Origin: Gemmatimonadota bacterium
GTDB lineage: Bacteria > ARS69
DNA: 64,000 nucleotides
NCBI GenBank assembly: GCA_030747075.1
Contig: JASLLL010000006.1
Location: forward strand, 1-64,000
Reading direction: 5' to 3'
In this document: positions 38,070 to 47,676 of the stretch, in pieces
Layout of the letters: the number at the start of each line of letters is the position of its first letter
How positions within the stretch are numbered: the first letter of the stretch is position 1
Program-made: the position numbers and the translations under genes
The notes under the pieces: generated by a model
What the model was told of the DNA's origin: nothing
Database searches by the model: none
What the model saw: only the letters and a program-made list of their open reading frames with translations

Positions 38070-39054
38070 CATGGACCGCCCGGCGGGGATTGTGGGGATT
38101 GGGTCGGCCGTTCCGGAAGGGACCCTCACTAATCAGGATCTGGAACGGATGGTGGACACCTCCGACGAGTGGATCGTCGAGCGCACCGGCATTCGAACGC
38201 GCCACATTACGGATTCCGCCACGACGACCTCCATGCTGGCTACCGAAGCGGGTCGTCGAGCGATGGCGGCTGCCGGTGTGGGGCCGGAAGACCTGGACCT
38301 CATCATCGTGGCGACGGCGACGCCGGATATGCTCTTCCCGTCCACGGGGTGTCTTGTGCAGCGGAATCTGGGCGCGTCACGCGCGGCGGCATTTGACATC
38401 GCGGCCGCGTGCACCGGCTTCATCTACGGGCTGAATCTGGCGTCGGGGATGATTGCGCTGGGCGTGCATGAGACCGTGCTGGTGATCGGTGCGGAGACGC
38501 TGACGAAGATCACCGACTACACGGACCGCGGGACCTGCGTGCTGTTCGGCGACGGTGCGGGGGCGGCGGTGGTTCGCCCGGTGGAGAAGGGGCGCGGATT
38601 CCTTTCGCTCCGGATTCACTCGGACGGGAATCTCGCGGACGAGTTGAAGCTGCCCGGCGGCGGGTCGCTGCACCCGGCCACGGAAGAGACGGTGGCGAAG
38701 CGCCTGCACTACCTTCGCATGAACGGGAACAGCGTGTTCAAGGCGGCCGTCACTTGCATGGCGGGCGCGGCTCGCGAGGCCATGGACGCCGCCGGGGTTA
38801 CCACGGACGATCTGGCGCTGTTCATCCCCCATCAAGCCAACATTCGGATCATCGAGGCCACGGGACGGAAGCTGCGCGTCCCGAAGGAGAAGCTCCTGGT
38901 GAATGTGGATCGCTTCGGGAACACCTCCGCCGCTTCGATCCCGATCGCGCTGGACGAAGCGATTCAGGACGGTCGCGTGGCGGAGGGGGATCTGGTGGGA
39001 GTGGTGGCGTTCGGTGCGGGTTTCACCTGGGGATCCGCCGTCATTCGGTTGTAG
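38062..39054 (+). CDS. fabH: Beta-ketoacyl-ACP synthase III
   Basis: 330 residues from the ATG at 38062 (overlapping plsX by 8 bases); the ATG at 38071 is an equally possible start. Catalytic Cys117 in AAACTGF, His in PHQANIRI and Asn in GNTSAASIP form the KAS III triad. It condenses acetyl-CoA with malonyl-ACP to start fatty acid synthesis. Confidence 0.94.
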   Translation: MRDMDRPAGIVGIGSAVPEGTLTNQDLERMVDTSDEWIVERTGIRTRHITDSATTTSMLATEAGRRAMAAAGVGPEDLDLIIVATATPDMLFPSTGCLVQRNLGASRAAAFDIAAACTGFIYGLNLASGMIALGVHETVLVIGAETLTKITDYTDRGTCVLFGDGAGAAVVRPVEKGRGFLSLRIHSDGNLADELKLPGGGSLHPATEETVAKRLHYLRMNGNSVFKAAVTCMAGAAREAMDAAGVTTDDLALFIPHQANIRIIEATGRKLRVPKEKLLVNVDRFGNTSAASIPIALDEAIQDGRVAEGDLVGVVAFGAGFTWGSAVIRL

Positions 39055-39063
39055 GAGGGAGTC

Positions 39064-40005
39064 ATGTCGAAGGCCGCGTTTCTGTTCCCCGGTCAGGGGG
39101 CGCAGTATGTCGGGATGGGGGCCGCGCTGGCCGCAGAGTACCCGGCTGCGCGCGCCGTGTTTGACCGTGCGTCGGAGGTGCTGGGCTTCGACCTTGCTGC
39201 GCTTTGCGCGGACGGTCCGGAGGACGCACTTCGCGAAACGCGGAACACGCAGCCTGCGCTCTTCGTCAAGAGCTTTGCCGCCTGGGAGGTGGTGCGCGGG
39301 GTGGTTCGCGCGGATTTTGTCGCCGGGCACTCTCTGGGGGAGTATTCCGCGCTGGCGGTGGCGGGAGCCGTTTCCTTTGAGGATGGTCTTCGCGCCGTGC
39401 GCCGTCGCGGGGAACTCATGTGGGAATCCGGCGTGAAACGCCCGGGGACGATGGCGGCAGTTCTCGGGATGTCCGGCGATGCTGTGGAGAACCTCTGCGC
39501 CGAAGCCAGCGCCGCAGGGGTCGTGCAGCCTGCAAACCTGAACTGCCCCGGGCAGGTCGTCATCTCCGGATCGGTCCCGGGGGTGGAACGCGCGGTGGAA
39601 CTCGCGCCGGAGCACGGGGCCAAGCGTGCCATGCGGCTCAATGTGTCGGGCGCGTTTCACAGCGAACTCATGGAAGACGCGCGGGACGAGCTGGCGGCTT
39701 TCCTTGACGGGATCGAAATCCGGGACGCGGCCATTCCCGTAGTGGCGAATGTGTCCGCGAAGCCCGTGACGGAGGCCGCGCAGATTCGCCGGAACCTCGT
39801 CGACCAGATGACCTCTCCCGTTCGCTGGGAAGAGTCGATGCGCTTCCTTCTGGAGGCGGGCGTGGAGGTGTTTACGGAGATCGGTGCCGGTCGGGTTCTG
39901 CGGGGGCTTCTCCGCTCGGTGGATCGAAAGGCAAAGTGTTCAAGTGTGGGGAATGCGGAAACGATCGCGGCGGTCCTGACCGGCGCAGGGGAGGTGGCCC
40001 AATGA
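39064..40005 (+). CDS. fabD: Malonyl-CoA:ACP transacylase
   Basis: 313 residues. FLFPGQGAQYVGMG at the N-terminus and the nucleophile elbow GHSLGEYSA with Ser90, plus the later SGAFHSELM block with catalytic His. It charges ACP with malonate. GGAGGGAGTC precedes the ATG. Confidence 0.95.
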   Translation: MSKAAFLFPGQGAQYVGMGAALAAEYPAARAVFDRASEVLGFDLAALCADGPEDALRETRNTQPALFVKSFAAWEVVRGVVRADFVAGHSLGEYSALAVAGAVSFEDGLRAVRRRGELMWESGVKRPGTMAAVLGMSGDAVENLCAEASAAGVVQPANLNCPGQVVISGSVPGVERAVELAPEHGAKRAMRLNVSGAFHSELMEDARDELAAFLDGIEIRDAAIPVVANVSAKPVTEAAQIRRNLVDQMTSPVRWEESMRFLLEAGVEVFTEIGAGRVLRGLLRSVDRKAKCSSVGNAETIAAVLTGAGEVAQ

Positions 40006-40736
40006 GTGTGCCCGTAGCTTTGGTGACGGGAGCGGCGCGAAACATCGGACGCGCCATCGCGACGCGACTTGCCGCGGACGGTTTCGATGTGGCGTGTGTG
40101 GACATGACGGAGGATTCGCTCACGGAGACGGTGGCGGAAGTGGAGTCGCTCGGTCGCCGTGCCGTGGCTGTGGCCGCGGATGTGTCGGATCCAGAGAGCA
40201 GTCGCGCCGCCGTGGACGCGACCATGGAAGCGTTCGGTCGCGTGGATGTGCTGGTGAACAACGCGGGGATCACGAGGGACGGGCTGCTCCTTCGTATGTC
40301 CGAAGAGGACTTCGGCCTCGTTCTGTCTGTGAACCTGAAGGGCGTTTTCCACTTTTCGAAGGCGGCGGCACGCCCCATGATGAAGCAGCGCTCAGGCCGG
40401 ATCATCAACATATCGTCGGTGATCGGGCTGCGAGGCAATGCGGGACAGTCCAACTACGCTGCGTCGAAGGCAGGGGTGATCGGCTTCACGAAGAGCCTCG
40501 CCCAGGAACTGGCTTCGCGCGGCATTCTCGTCAATGCGGTGGCGCCGGGCTTTATCGGAACCGCCATGACCGAGAACCTCCCCGAAAGCGTCAAGGAGGG
40601 AATGCTGAAGTCCATTCCCCTCGGGAAGTTGGGGACTCCCGAAAATGTAGCGGGTATCGTATCTTTTCTGGCTTCGGAGGATTCGTCGTACGTCACCGGT
40701 CAGGTGTTGACTGTGGACGGTGGAATGGTGATGTGA
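40002..40736 (+). CDS. fabG: 3-oxoacyl-ACP reductase
   Basis: 244 residues, short-chain dehydrogenase fold: [12 protein letters not shown] nucleotide-binding loop, NNAGITRD, and the catalytic Ser-Tyr-Lys set ending in SNYAASKAG. The ATG at 40002 overlaps the fabD stop (ATGA). NADPH-dependent reduction step of fatty acid elongation. Confidence 0.95.
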   Translation: MSVPVALVTGAARNIGRAIATRLAADGFDVACVDMTEDSLTETVAEVESLGRRAVAVAADVSDPESSRAAVDATMEAFGRVDVLVNNAGITRDGLLLRMSEEDFGLVLSVNLKGVFHFSKAAARPMMKQRSGRIINISSVIGLRGNAGQSNYAASKAGVIGFTKSLAQELASRGILVNAVAPGFIGTAMTENLPESVKEGMLKSIPLGKLGTPENVAGIVSFLASEDSSYVTGQVLTVDGGMVM

Positions 40737-40752
40737 GGAAAGGAGCTCTGGA

Positions 40753-41001
40753 ATGGACTCACAGTATTTCGCGAAGGTGAAGGAAATCACGATGGAGCAG
40801 CTCGGTGTGGAAGATGCGCAAGTGACGGGCGAGGCGTCGTTCATCGACGATCTTGGAGCCGATTCGCTGGACACGGTGGAGCTTGTGATGGCGCTGGAAG
40901 AGGAGTTCGACATCGAAATCCCCGACGAGGCCGCCGAGAAGCTGAAGTCAGTCGGCGATGCGGTGAAGTACCTCGACGAACATGTGGCCGCGAAGAGCTA
41001 G
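40753..41001 (+). CDS. acpP: Acyl carrier protein
   Basis: 82 residues, acidic, with the phosphopantetheine attachment motif [15 protein letters not shown] (Ser38). Located between fabG and fabF as usual. AGGAAAGGAG stands before the ATG, a strong site suiting an abundant protein. Confidence 0.95.
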   Translation: MDSQYFAKVKEITMEQLGVEDAQVTGEASFIDDLGADSLDTVELVMALEEEFDIEIPDEAAEKLKSVGDAVKYLDEHVAAKS

Positions 41002-41023
41002 TGCTCTTGCCGAAGGGGATCGA

Positions 41024-42265
41024 ATGAAAGGCGAAAGACGGGTAGTCGTGACCGGAGTCGGGGCGGTGACCCCGCTCGGGAACACGGCGCAGGAGTCCTG
41101 GGAGAACCTTCTGAACGGCGTCAGCGGTGCGGGGCCGATCACCAGCTTCGACGCATCGGGGTTTGGTACCCGATTCGCCGCGGAGGTTCGGGACTTCGAC
41201 CCGCTGAGCTTCATCAGCCGGAAGGAAGTTCGCAGGATGGACCGCTTCACGCAGTTCGCCGTGGCGGCTTCCCAGATGGCCATGGATGACTCCGGTCTGG
41301 AAATCGGAGAAGAGAACGCTGCTCGCGTAGGGGTGATGGTGGGGTCCGGCATCGGCGGATTCCTGACCTTCGAGGAGCAGCATTCCGTCCTTACGGAACG
41401 GGGTCCGGGCCGGGTGAGCCCCTTCTTCGTTCCGATGATGATCATCAACATGGGCACCGGCATGGTCAGCATCCGGTTCGGGGCGAAGGGGCCGAGCGGC
41501 TCTCCCGTCACTGCGTGTGCGTCCGGTGCCAACGCGGTCGGGGACGCGTTCCGTGTGATCGCCCGGGGCGATGCGGACGCGATGATCGCGGGGGGCGCAG
41601 AGGCTCCCGTTACTCCCCTGTCCGTGGCGGGGTTCGGCTCTATGAAGGCTCTGTCCACGCGCAACGACGACCCCCAGGTCGCCAGCCGCCCGTTTGATGC
41701 TCAGCGGGACGGTTTTGTGATGGGGGAAGGCTCCGGGGTAGTCATCCTGGAGGAACTGGAACACGCGCAGGCGCGTGGCGCTTCCATCTATTGCGAGATT
41801 GTGGGGTACGGCTGTACGGCCGATGCCCACCACATGACCGCACCCTCCCCGGGCGGGGAAGGCGCGGCGCGGGCGATGGCTCGGGCCATGGAGGATGCCG
41901 GGATGAATTCCGGGGAAGTGGACTACATCAACGCCCACGGAACCTCCACCTCGCTGAACGATCGTCTGGAGACCGAAGCCATCCGGACGGTGTTGGGCGA
42001 AAGTGCATCCGGCGTCGCCGTGAGTTCCACCAAATCCATGACGGGACATCTGCTGGGCGCCGCGGGCGGCGTGGAGTTCATGATACTCTGCCTCGCTCAT
42101 CGCCACGGCCGCATCCCGCCGACCATCAACTATGCCCACCCGGATCCCGACTGTGATCTGGATTGCGTTCCGAACGAGGCGCGCTCCGCAGATGTCGGGG
42201 CCGCGCTCTCCAACTCGCTGGGCTTTGGTGGACACAATGTGACACTGGCAACCAGGAAACTATGA
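41024..42265 (+). CDS. fabF: Beta-ketoacyl-ACP synthase II
   Basis: 413 residues. Catalytic Cys165 in TACASGAN, His in NAHGTST and the Lys/His pair in [27 protein letters not shown] is the usual start. Elongates acyl-ACP chains. AAGGGGATCGA precedes the ATG; its stop overlaps the rnc start (ATGA). Confidence 0.95.
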   Translation: MKGERRVVVTGVGAVTPLGNTAQESWENLLNGVSGAGPITSFDASGFGTRFAAEVRDFDPLSFISRKEVRRMDRFTQFAVAASQMAMDDSGLEIGEENAARVGVMVGSGIGGFLTFEEQHSVLTERGPGRVSPFFVPMMIINMGTGMVSIRFGAKGPSGSPVTACASGANAVGDAFRVIARGDADAMIAGGAEAPVTPLSVAGFGSMKALSTRNDDPQVASRPFDAQRDGFVMGEGSGVVILEELEHAQARGASIYCEIVGYGCTADAHHMTAPSPGGEGAARAMARAMEDAGMNSGEVDYINAHGTSTSLNDRLETEAIRTVLGESASGVAVSSTKSMTGHLLGAAGGVEFMILCLAHRHGRIPPTINYAHPDPDCDLDCVPNEARSADVGAALSNSLGFGGHNVTLATRKL

Positions 42266-43773
42266 AAAAACAAGATTCCATGTTCCGCCGCGGCTGGTCC
42301 GTCGTCGGAAAGCTCGTTTCAGGAAGCAGGTCGGGCCCGTCTCCGGAGAGGGTCCGGCAACTGAAGAAGCTCCAGCGAAGGATCGGCGTTCACTTCAACG
42401 ATCTGTCGCTTCTGGAGCAGGCGCTGACACATCGCTCCTATTCCCACATCACCTCCGGCTCCCGAAACGACTCCAATGAGCGAATGGAGTTTCTCGGAGA
42501 TTCCGTGCTGGGGCTGTCCACGAGTCAGTTCCTCTACACGCGTTTCCCGGAGCGGAGTGAAGGTGCGCTGTCGAAGATGAAATCGCTGCTCGTCAGCCGC
42601 AAAGTGCTGTCCAGCGTGAGCCGGGAGGTCGGCCTCGGGGAGTTTCTTCTTCTGTCGGAGGAAGAGGCGGACACCGGAGGGCGCGACCGCACTTCTATCA
42701 TTGCGGACTCGTTCGAGGGCGTGATCGGGGCGATCTATCTCGATCAGGGTTATCGCGCGGCCAACCACTTCGTGCGAGCGTTTCTCCTGGCACAGATCGA
42801 CGAGATCTGCGAGGACGAGGCGCACATCAACTACAAGTCGCTCCTTCAGGAGCATGTGCAGGGGCACCACCTGCCGCATCCCGTGTATCGGGTTCGTGCC
42901 GAGAAGGGACCCGAGCACAAGAAGGAATTTGCGGTGGAAGTTGTGATTCGAAACGAAGTCTGGGGAAAGGGTCGCGGTCAGAACAAGAAGGACGCGGAAC
43001 AGGCGGCCGCACGGGCCGCGCTGGAAACCCACCTTCAGAAGAGCGGTTCCCGAAGGGGCGGACGACGAGCGCGCGGCAGACGCACTCGCGGCGGGGAGGG
43101 TTCGAGGAGTGGACCCGAGAGGGCGCAGAGCTCACGCGGAGAGCGAACGGTTTCCGCGGAGTCCAACCAAGGGCGGCGAGCGCCGTCCGACTCCAGGCCG
43201 TCGGACAGGTCGCGTGGCGGCACCCGTCGGGATGAGTCCCGCCGATCCGGCGGCGACGGGAGCAGGTCCCCCCGGGGGAGGCGCAGGTCGCAGGAGCCCA
43301 TCCGGGCGAATGGGGAGCGGGAGGATCGTGACCTTACGGGGCGCGGTCCTGCGGAAGGTTCTGCGCACGGAGTTCACGCTTCGCGGGAGAGACTGCGCAA
43401 GTCGCGGCAGGAAGAGTTGCGCCTGGAAGAGGAAGAGTCGCGTGCATTGAAGGAGAAGCGGGCCGCTGCGAGGAAGCGTCCGTCGCGCACGCGCATGTCC
43501 GAACCGACCCGCGAAGAGGAACCCCGGACGCCCTCTTCCGCCGAAGAGCCTGAGAGGACATCGGACCGCGGCCGCCGGACTTCCCGTCGTGAAGAAGCCC
43601 CCGCGCCTCGGGAGCGGGAGTCTCGCGTTCGATCTGTGGACAAGCCGGAAGCGTCCTCGCCCGCCGATCCCCCGGTGGAGCCGAAGGCCCCGGCGTCGCC
43701 CGCGCCGGAAGAGGCGAAGAAAGAGCCCGTGGCATTTGTGCCGCGGAAGAAGAAGGCTGCCCGCCGCCGGTAG
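42262..43773 (+). CDS. rnc: Ribonuclease III with a long charged C-terminal tail
   Basis: 503 residues, about twice the usual length. RNase III domain (about 35-175) with signature [12 protein letters not shown] (Glu76, Asp80) and the second acidic pair in [10 protein letters not shown] (Asp149, Glu152). Double-stranded RNA-binding domain at about 188-258. Residues 261-503 are a low-complexity tail rich in Arg, Ser, Glu and Pro, first RGGRR/RS-like, then mixed-charge with a predicted helix ([19 protein letters not shown]), ending in KKKAARRR. The tail stays in frame with no stop, so it looks genuine. ATGA overlap with fabF. Confidence 0.92.
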   Translation: MKKQDSMFRRGWSVVGKLVSGSRSGPSPERVRQLKKLQRRIGVHFNDLSLLEQALTHRSYSHITSGSRNDSNERMEFLGDSVLGLSTSQFLYTRFPERSEGALSKMKSLLVSRKVLSSVSREVGLGEFLLLSEEEADTGGRDRTSIIADSFEGVIGAIYLDQGYRAANHFVRAFLLAQIDEICEDEAHINYKSLLQEHVQGHHLPHPVYRVRAEKGPEHKKEFAVEVVIRNEVWGKGRGQNKKDAEQAAARAALETHLQKSGSRRGGRRARGRRTRGGEGSRSGPERAQSSRGERTVSAESNQGRRAPSDSRPSDRSRGGTRRDESRRSGGDGSRSPRGRRRSQEPIRANGEREDRDLTGRGPAEGSAHGVHASRERLRKSRQEELRLEEEESRALKEKRAAARKRPSRTRMSEPTREEEPRTPSSAEEPERTSDRGRRTSRREEAPAPRERESRVRSVDKPEASSPADPPVEPKAPASPAPEEAKKEPVAFVPRKKKAARRR

Positions 43774-43779
43774 TTCTCG

Positions 43780-43798
43780 CCGGGAGGGCGACCTCCGG
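43780..43798. terminator. Hairpin between rnc and the CHAT gene
   Basis: CCGGGAGG and CCTCCGG pair with one bulged base around a GCGA tetraloop, 7 bases after the rnc stop and 7 before the convergent CHAT gene end. No T-run on either strand; possibly a bidirectional transcript end. Confidence 0.4.
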
Positions 43799-43805
43799 TG
43801 GGGGG

Positions 43806-45941
43806 TCAGCCGGTGGTTCTCCGTCGGAGAAGCACCGCCCCCGCCACGAGGGCGACGGGTACGCCGAGCCACCACGCTCCCCTCCGGCCCGGTCGGGGGG
43901 GAGGCGCGGCTCCCGGAGGAAGATCCCGCCCGCGCACGACAAATGCCGCCCATGTGAACGGGTCCGCCAGCGACTTCCGCCGTGACTCCGCGCACTGCCT
44001 CCGAGTTTCCCGCAACGCCTCGGACGGGCGCACGCCGGTGCGCAGGTTCCGGTGGAACCGTTCCATGAACCGAGTCGTGGACTGATCGTCCACTTTCCAG
44101 AGAGCCCCCACGACCGTCTCTGCACCGGCCATCAGGAACGCGGTGCCGATGTCCCCGACGGCCCGGCGCCCGGGGACATCGGCGAGGAGAGTCTCGCATC
44201 CCGACAGGATCACCAGGCGCGGCGGATGCGGGAGCGCGGCTGCTTCAGCGGGCGTCAGGACCCCGTCGTCGTCGGCACCGGGAGCCAGCAGGAGACCCGC
44301 AGCCCCTCCGGAGGAACCCGTGTGTGCGGCGATGTGCAGTATTCGTGCGGCGGGCTTCGCCGAGAGGCGCGCCTCGGTCGCCGCCTCTCCGCAGAGGGCC
44401 TCCGCGTCGGGGGATTCGGCTGCAATGCGCGCGCCTTCTCTTTCCGCGCCGACGAGTTGCGTGGCAGGGATCGCTCCGGCGGGAGGGGACGGAGCGGCGA
44501 GCACCAATAGATCCAGGAGCACCGAGTCATCCGCCGGGCGCTCGGTGACGGTCGCTGAGGTGATGCGGATCACCGAACACCGGATCCCCAGGGGCTCCGC
44601 GAGCCCGCCGATCGGGAGGGCCGCCAGCGCGAGCCCTTCCAGAATCCCGTCCGGCGCGGCAAGAATGCGCTCCGGAAGTAGTGCTTCGGCGAAGGGAAGG
44701 AGACGCTTCGAGAGAATCTGGCCGACGCGGTGAGCGTCCTCCGATCGCGCCGGGTCCGCGAGACACGCGCGGTAGAGCAGGATCCACTCGCGAAGTTCTT
44801 CCGGTGCGCCTGCGGAAAACGGGCGGACGGACCCCGAAGGCCCTTCGCGCAGGAACCCGAGGACGCGGGCGCCGCCCCAGTGCCATGCGACGAGCGCCTC
44901 CCCCGGGCGAAGCGCCGGCGGAGGGAAGCCCAGCGTCAGGGCCAGTGCGTCTTCGGCGAAACCGGACCCGGCGGGCGAGTGAAGGGCGAGGTCGAGGAGG
45001 GTCTCCAGATAGGGACGGGTCCGGCGCTGCCGAAGAGCTTGCTCCCCGGCGTCGGGAGCGTCCGCAATCCACGACCGGGCGAACTCCATGGCGCGGTGCG
45101 CGGCCGCCCACGCGCGTCCCGGCTCCCCCGCGAGCTGCGCGGTCAGCGCTTCCCGCTGGTGGACATCGGCGCGGTCGGCGGCGGTTCGCGCCAGCGTGTG
45201 CGCAGCGGCCAGACTTCGTTCCGCGTCCGCCCGGCGGCCTGATGCGGCCAGCGCCTCCACCCGGGCCAGTTCGATCTGGAGTGCGCCGCCCGCGGGGTCC
45301 GCCGAGGGAAGCTCCTTTGCGCGGTCGAGCCACGGCAGCGCGTCCCCGGGGCGGTCGTCGTCCAGCGCCAGAAGGGCCTCGACCAGCGCGAGTTCCGCTT
45401 CGGGCATCCCGCGTGGGGCCTCCGCCTCGATGTGGCTCCACGCGCGGCGGAGTGCCTCCCTCGCGCCGGGTGCGTCTCCTGTCAGGCGGCATGCATCGGC
45501 CCGGATCCACAGGTACCAGACCTCCCGCCGTGCGTTTTCGGCGCGATCCTCCGGCGTGTCACCCAGGTCGCGCGCGCGGTCGGCCGCTCGCAATGCGACG
45601 GCAGCGGCGCTCTCCCAGATGCCGTCGTGCAGAAGCCAGTATGCCCATCGTCCAAGAGCAGTGGGGGCATCGGGGTGGTTCGCAGGCAGGCCCGCAGCCT
45701 GTCGGGCCGCGCGGCGAAGAAGAGGCTCCGCCCGCGCCGGAAACCCGCGCGACTGGAGGTCGAGCGCTTCATCGGAGAGGCGAAGCACATCCGACGCGGG
45801 CGCCGGATTTTCCGCCTCCGCGGGGAGTGCGATCAGCGCGAGGGCGACCAGCGGAAGGAGGACGGCGCCGACGACGCATGCGAGCCATCGGCCGTGCGCA
45901 CATGAATCACCCAGGTGATGCCGCTTCCGCTTTCGAGCCAT
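43806..45941 (-). CDS. Membrane-anchored TPR-CHAT caspase-like protease
   Basis: 711 residues. A signal peptide of about 43 residues (basic start MARKRKR, hydrophobic core, AEA cleavage site), TPR-like helical repeats (about 50-290), then a CHAT domain at about 400-660. The catalytic dyad is intact: His540 in HIAAH and Cys582 in LSGCETL, 42 residues apart. A C-terminal membrane segment (about 688-705) ends in RRRTTG. This predicts a periplasm-facing protease held by its C-terminus. The start has CGGAG upstream and lies 109 bases inside the anti-sigma-like gene. In type III-E CRISPR systems TPR-CHAT cuts an anti-sigma protein; here the same partners occur without CRISPR genes. Confidence 0.82.
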   Translation of the reverse strand: MARKRKRHHLGDSCAHGRWLACVVGAVLLPLVALALIALPAEAENPAPASDVLRLSDEALDLQSRGFPARAEPLLRRAARQAAGLPANHPDAPTALGRWAYWLLHDGIWESAAAVALRAADRARDLGDTPEDRAENARREVWYLWIRADACRLTGDAPGAREALRRAWSHIEAEAPRGMPEAELALVEALLALDDDRPGDALPWLDRAKELPSADPAGGALQIELARVEALAASGRRADAERSLAAAHTLARTAADRADVHQREALTAQLAGEPGRAWAAAHRAMEFARSWIADAPDAGEQALRQRRTRPYLETLLDLALHSPAGSGFAEDALALTLGFPPPALRPGEALVAWHWGGARVLGFLREGPSGSVRPFSAGAPEELREWILLYRACLADPARSEDAHRVGQILSKRLLPFAEALLPERILAAPDGILEGLALAALPIGGLAEPLGIRCSVIRITSATVTERPADDSVLLDLLVLAAPSPPAGAIPATQLVGAEREGARIAAESPDAEALCGEAATEARLSAKPAARILHIAAHTGSSGGAAGLLLAPGADDDGVLTPAEAAALPHPPRLVILSGCETLLADVPGRRAVGDIGTAFLMAGAETVVGALWKVDDQSTTRFMERFHRNLRTGVRPSEALRETRRQCAESRRKSLADPFTWAAFVVRGRDLPPGAAPPPRPGRRGAWWLGVPVALVAGAVLLRRRTTG

Positions 45942-46630
45942 CCAAGGGACTCCGGGTCGATGAGGAGTGTGGTTCCGCCGGTGCGTCCCGCCTCCAGGAT
46001 CTTCCCGGCTTTCAGGTCGTGAAGCACCACGCGATACTCCACCGCGCCCGCGACCGGTTCCCAGGACAGCGTCACCGGCCCGGAGGCCAATCCGCCGTCT
46101 TCCGGAGTGTGCAGGACGACAGCGCTCGTGCCCGAACGGGCGGCGCGGTAGGCGGGTGTCTCGTGTTCCAGCGGTGCGGATCGCACGAAGAAGAGCACCA
46201 AGGCGGCCGTCGCGGCGACTCCCGCGACCGTCCATCCGGGCGACAGAGACATCATCTCGCGGAGCGATGTCGACCAGGAGCGTCGCGCCGGGGAATCCGC
46301 CACGGCGGGAACTCTCTCGACGGCCTCGCGGAGAAGTGCCGCGGGCGCATCGTGTGCGTCCACAGAGCCGCCCGTCTCGCGAAGCGCCGCCACCAGTTCC
46401 CCGAACCTCCGTGCGAGGTCCGGATCCGACGCCAGGAGCGTCCGGGCAGCTTCCGCTTCTTTGCCGGATGGGGTGCCGTCCAGCAGTCCGAGGACCGCTT
46501 CCGGAAGATCTGCGCCCTCCGTGAACGGGTCCGCAGAGCCCCCCCGGCCCCAATCGGTCAGGATCAGCGCTTCCTCTTCGAGATCTCGAAAGAGGGCCTT
46601 CCCGGGTGGCTGGTTCCTGTCGTGCGTCAT
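45833..46630 (-). CDS. Single-pass membrane anti-sigma-like protein
   Basis: 265 residues. The N-terminal 130 are soluble and helical, without the HxxxCxxC zinc motif of ZAS anti-sigma factors; one membrane segment lies at about 132-149. The outer 115 residues look like one fibronectin-III-type beta-sandwich (the GPVTLSWEPVAGAVEYRVVL pattern). It overlaps the ECF sigma gene by ATGA, the standard order for a cognate sigma regulator, and the CHAT gene by 109 bases. Anti-sigma function is inferred from topology and context, not from a recognised motif. Confidence 0.7.
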   Translation of the reverse strand: MTHDRNQPPGKALFRDLEEEALILTDWGRGGSADPFTEGADLPEAVLGLLDGTPSGKEAEAARTLLASDPDLARRFGELVAALRETGGSVDAHDAPAALLREAVERVPAVADSPARRSWSTSLREMMSLSPGWTVAGVAATAALVLFFVRSAPLEHETPAYRAARSGTSAVVLHTPEDGGLASGPVTLSWEPVAGAVEYRVVLHDLKAGKILEAGRTGGTTLLIDPESLGWLESGSGITWVIHVRTADGSHASSAPSSFRWSPSR

Positions 46631-47400
46631 GGCTGGTGGTCCTTTCCCTGTTCTCCATGATCAGACACCTCTTCACCCGCGTTTTGAATACCGTTTGCCG
46701 CAAAAAGCGCCTCCCGGAACTGGTCGGCCGCTCCGTGAAACGCGCTTTCGTCCCATTCCGGGGAGGAACGCGCGGTCGTCAAGGCCCGGCACCGTCCCAG
46801 CGCCTTCCGGAGCCGGTAGGCGGCGTCGTTGGTGTCTCGTGCTCCGAGGACTTCAGCGAGCTCCCGGAGCTTCAGCCCTCCGGCGAAGCGCAGAGTGAGG
46901 ATTCGGCGGTCCTCCTCCCCCAACGCCTCCAGCGCCTCACGCGCTGCTTTCCGCCCGACTCCGTGATTCCAGTCGGGGAGGGGGCTCTTCCCCGGATCCA
47001 ATGAGTCTCCCTTGGGTGCTTCCACGGAAAGGAGAGCCTCCCGCTCCAGAATGTCCTTGCCGCCTCTCTCCACGCCACGCCGTCTGAAGAGCCGAAACCG
47101 CTCCGTCTGGATCACCCGGTAGAGGTAGGTGCGAAACTCGCATTGCCCTCGAAAGCCCCGAATGAGCGCGAAGTCCCGGGCCTCCAGCCGAACGAAGACG
47201 CGTCGGTAGAGTTCTGCGGCGAACTCCTCCGGGTCGTCCAGACCGCCGGAAAACTTCAGCGAAACCGAATAGACGAATCGCGAGTATTTCTCGACGAAGA
47301 GACGCCAGCCGCGCGGCGCGTCGGAACCGAGGAGGTCCACGACTTCTCCGATCGCCACGCCGTCATGGCGGGTTTCCATGCCTTCCAAGCTTTTCAGCAT
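46627..47400 (-). CDS. ECF-type RNA polymerase sigma factor
   Basis: 257 residues. Region 2 spans about 30-112 (LFVEKYSRFVYSVSLKF, then FRGQCEFRTYLYRVIQTERFR for promoter melting). Region 4 is at about 152-208 (LGEEDRRILTLRFAGGLKLRELAEVLG). About 50 extra residues follow region 4. The start is uncertain: ATG at 47400 is used, with ATG 47379 and TTG 47454 possible; none has a clear ribosome-binding site. First gene of the sigma/anti-sigma/CHAT operon. Confidence 0.85.
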   Translation of the reverse strand: MLKSLEGMETRHDGVAIGEVVDLLGSDAPRGWRLFVEKYSRFVYSVSLKFSGGLDDPEEFAAELYRRVFVRLEARDFALIRGFRGQCEFRTYLYRVIQTERFRLFRRRGVERGGKDILEREALLSVEAPKGDSLDPGKSPLPDWNHGVGRKAAREALEALGEEDRRILTLRFAGGLKLRELAEVLGARDTNDAAYRLRKALGRCRALTTARSSPEWDESAFHGAADQFREALFAANGIQNAGEEVSDHGEQGKDHQP

Positions 47401-47544
47401 CCCGGACAGGGGGCGATGGTTCGACACGAACTCCTCCGGACCCGTGAGGCTCAAAGGCTAGCACGGAGGCAGGTGCCGCGCACGCATCTCCGTGGGTTCC
47501 TTCAAGTCCACGCGCGGTTCCGCCGATTATTGATCAGGATTGGA

Positions 47545-47556
47545 GTGTCCTGACAC
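47545..47556. other. Short dyad in the gap between the sigma operon and the GAF gene
   Basis: GTGTC-CT-GACAC is a perfect 12-base inverted repeat in the divergent gap, 9 bases before a GGAGG. It could be an operator for either side or a target linked to the ECF sigma. Evidence is position and symmetry only. Confidence 0.3.
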
Positions 47557-47676
47557 CTCGGCCCGGAGGCTGACATCGACCACGAGAACCCCCCCGGCGG
47601 CGCGGCGCCCTGGGAGGAGGGTCTGGCGTATCTTCTCGCGTTCAGCGAGAAGCTGCTCGACCTGGCTCCGGATGGC

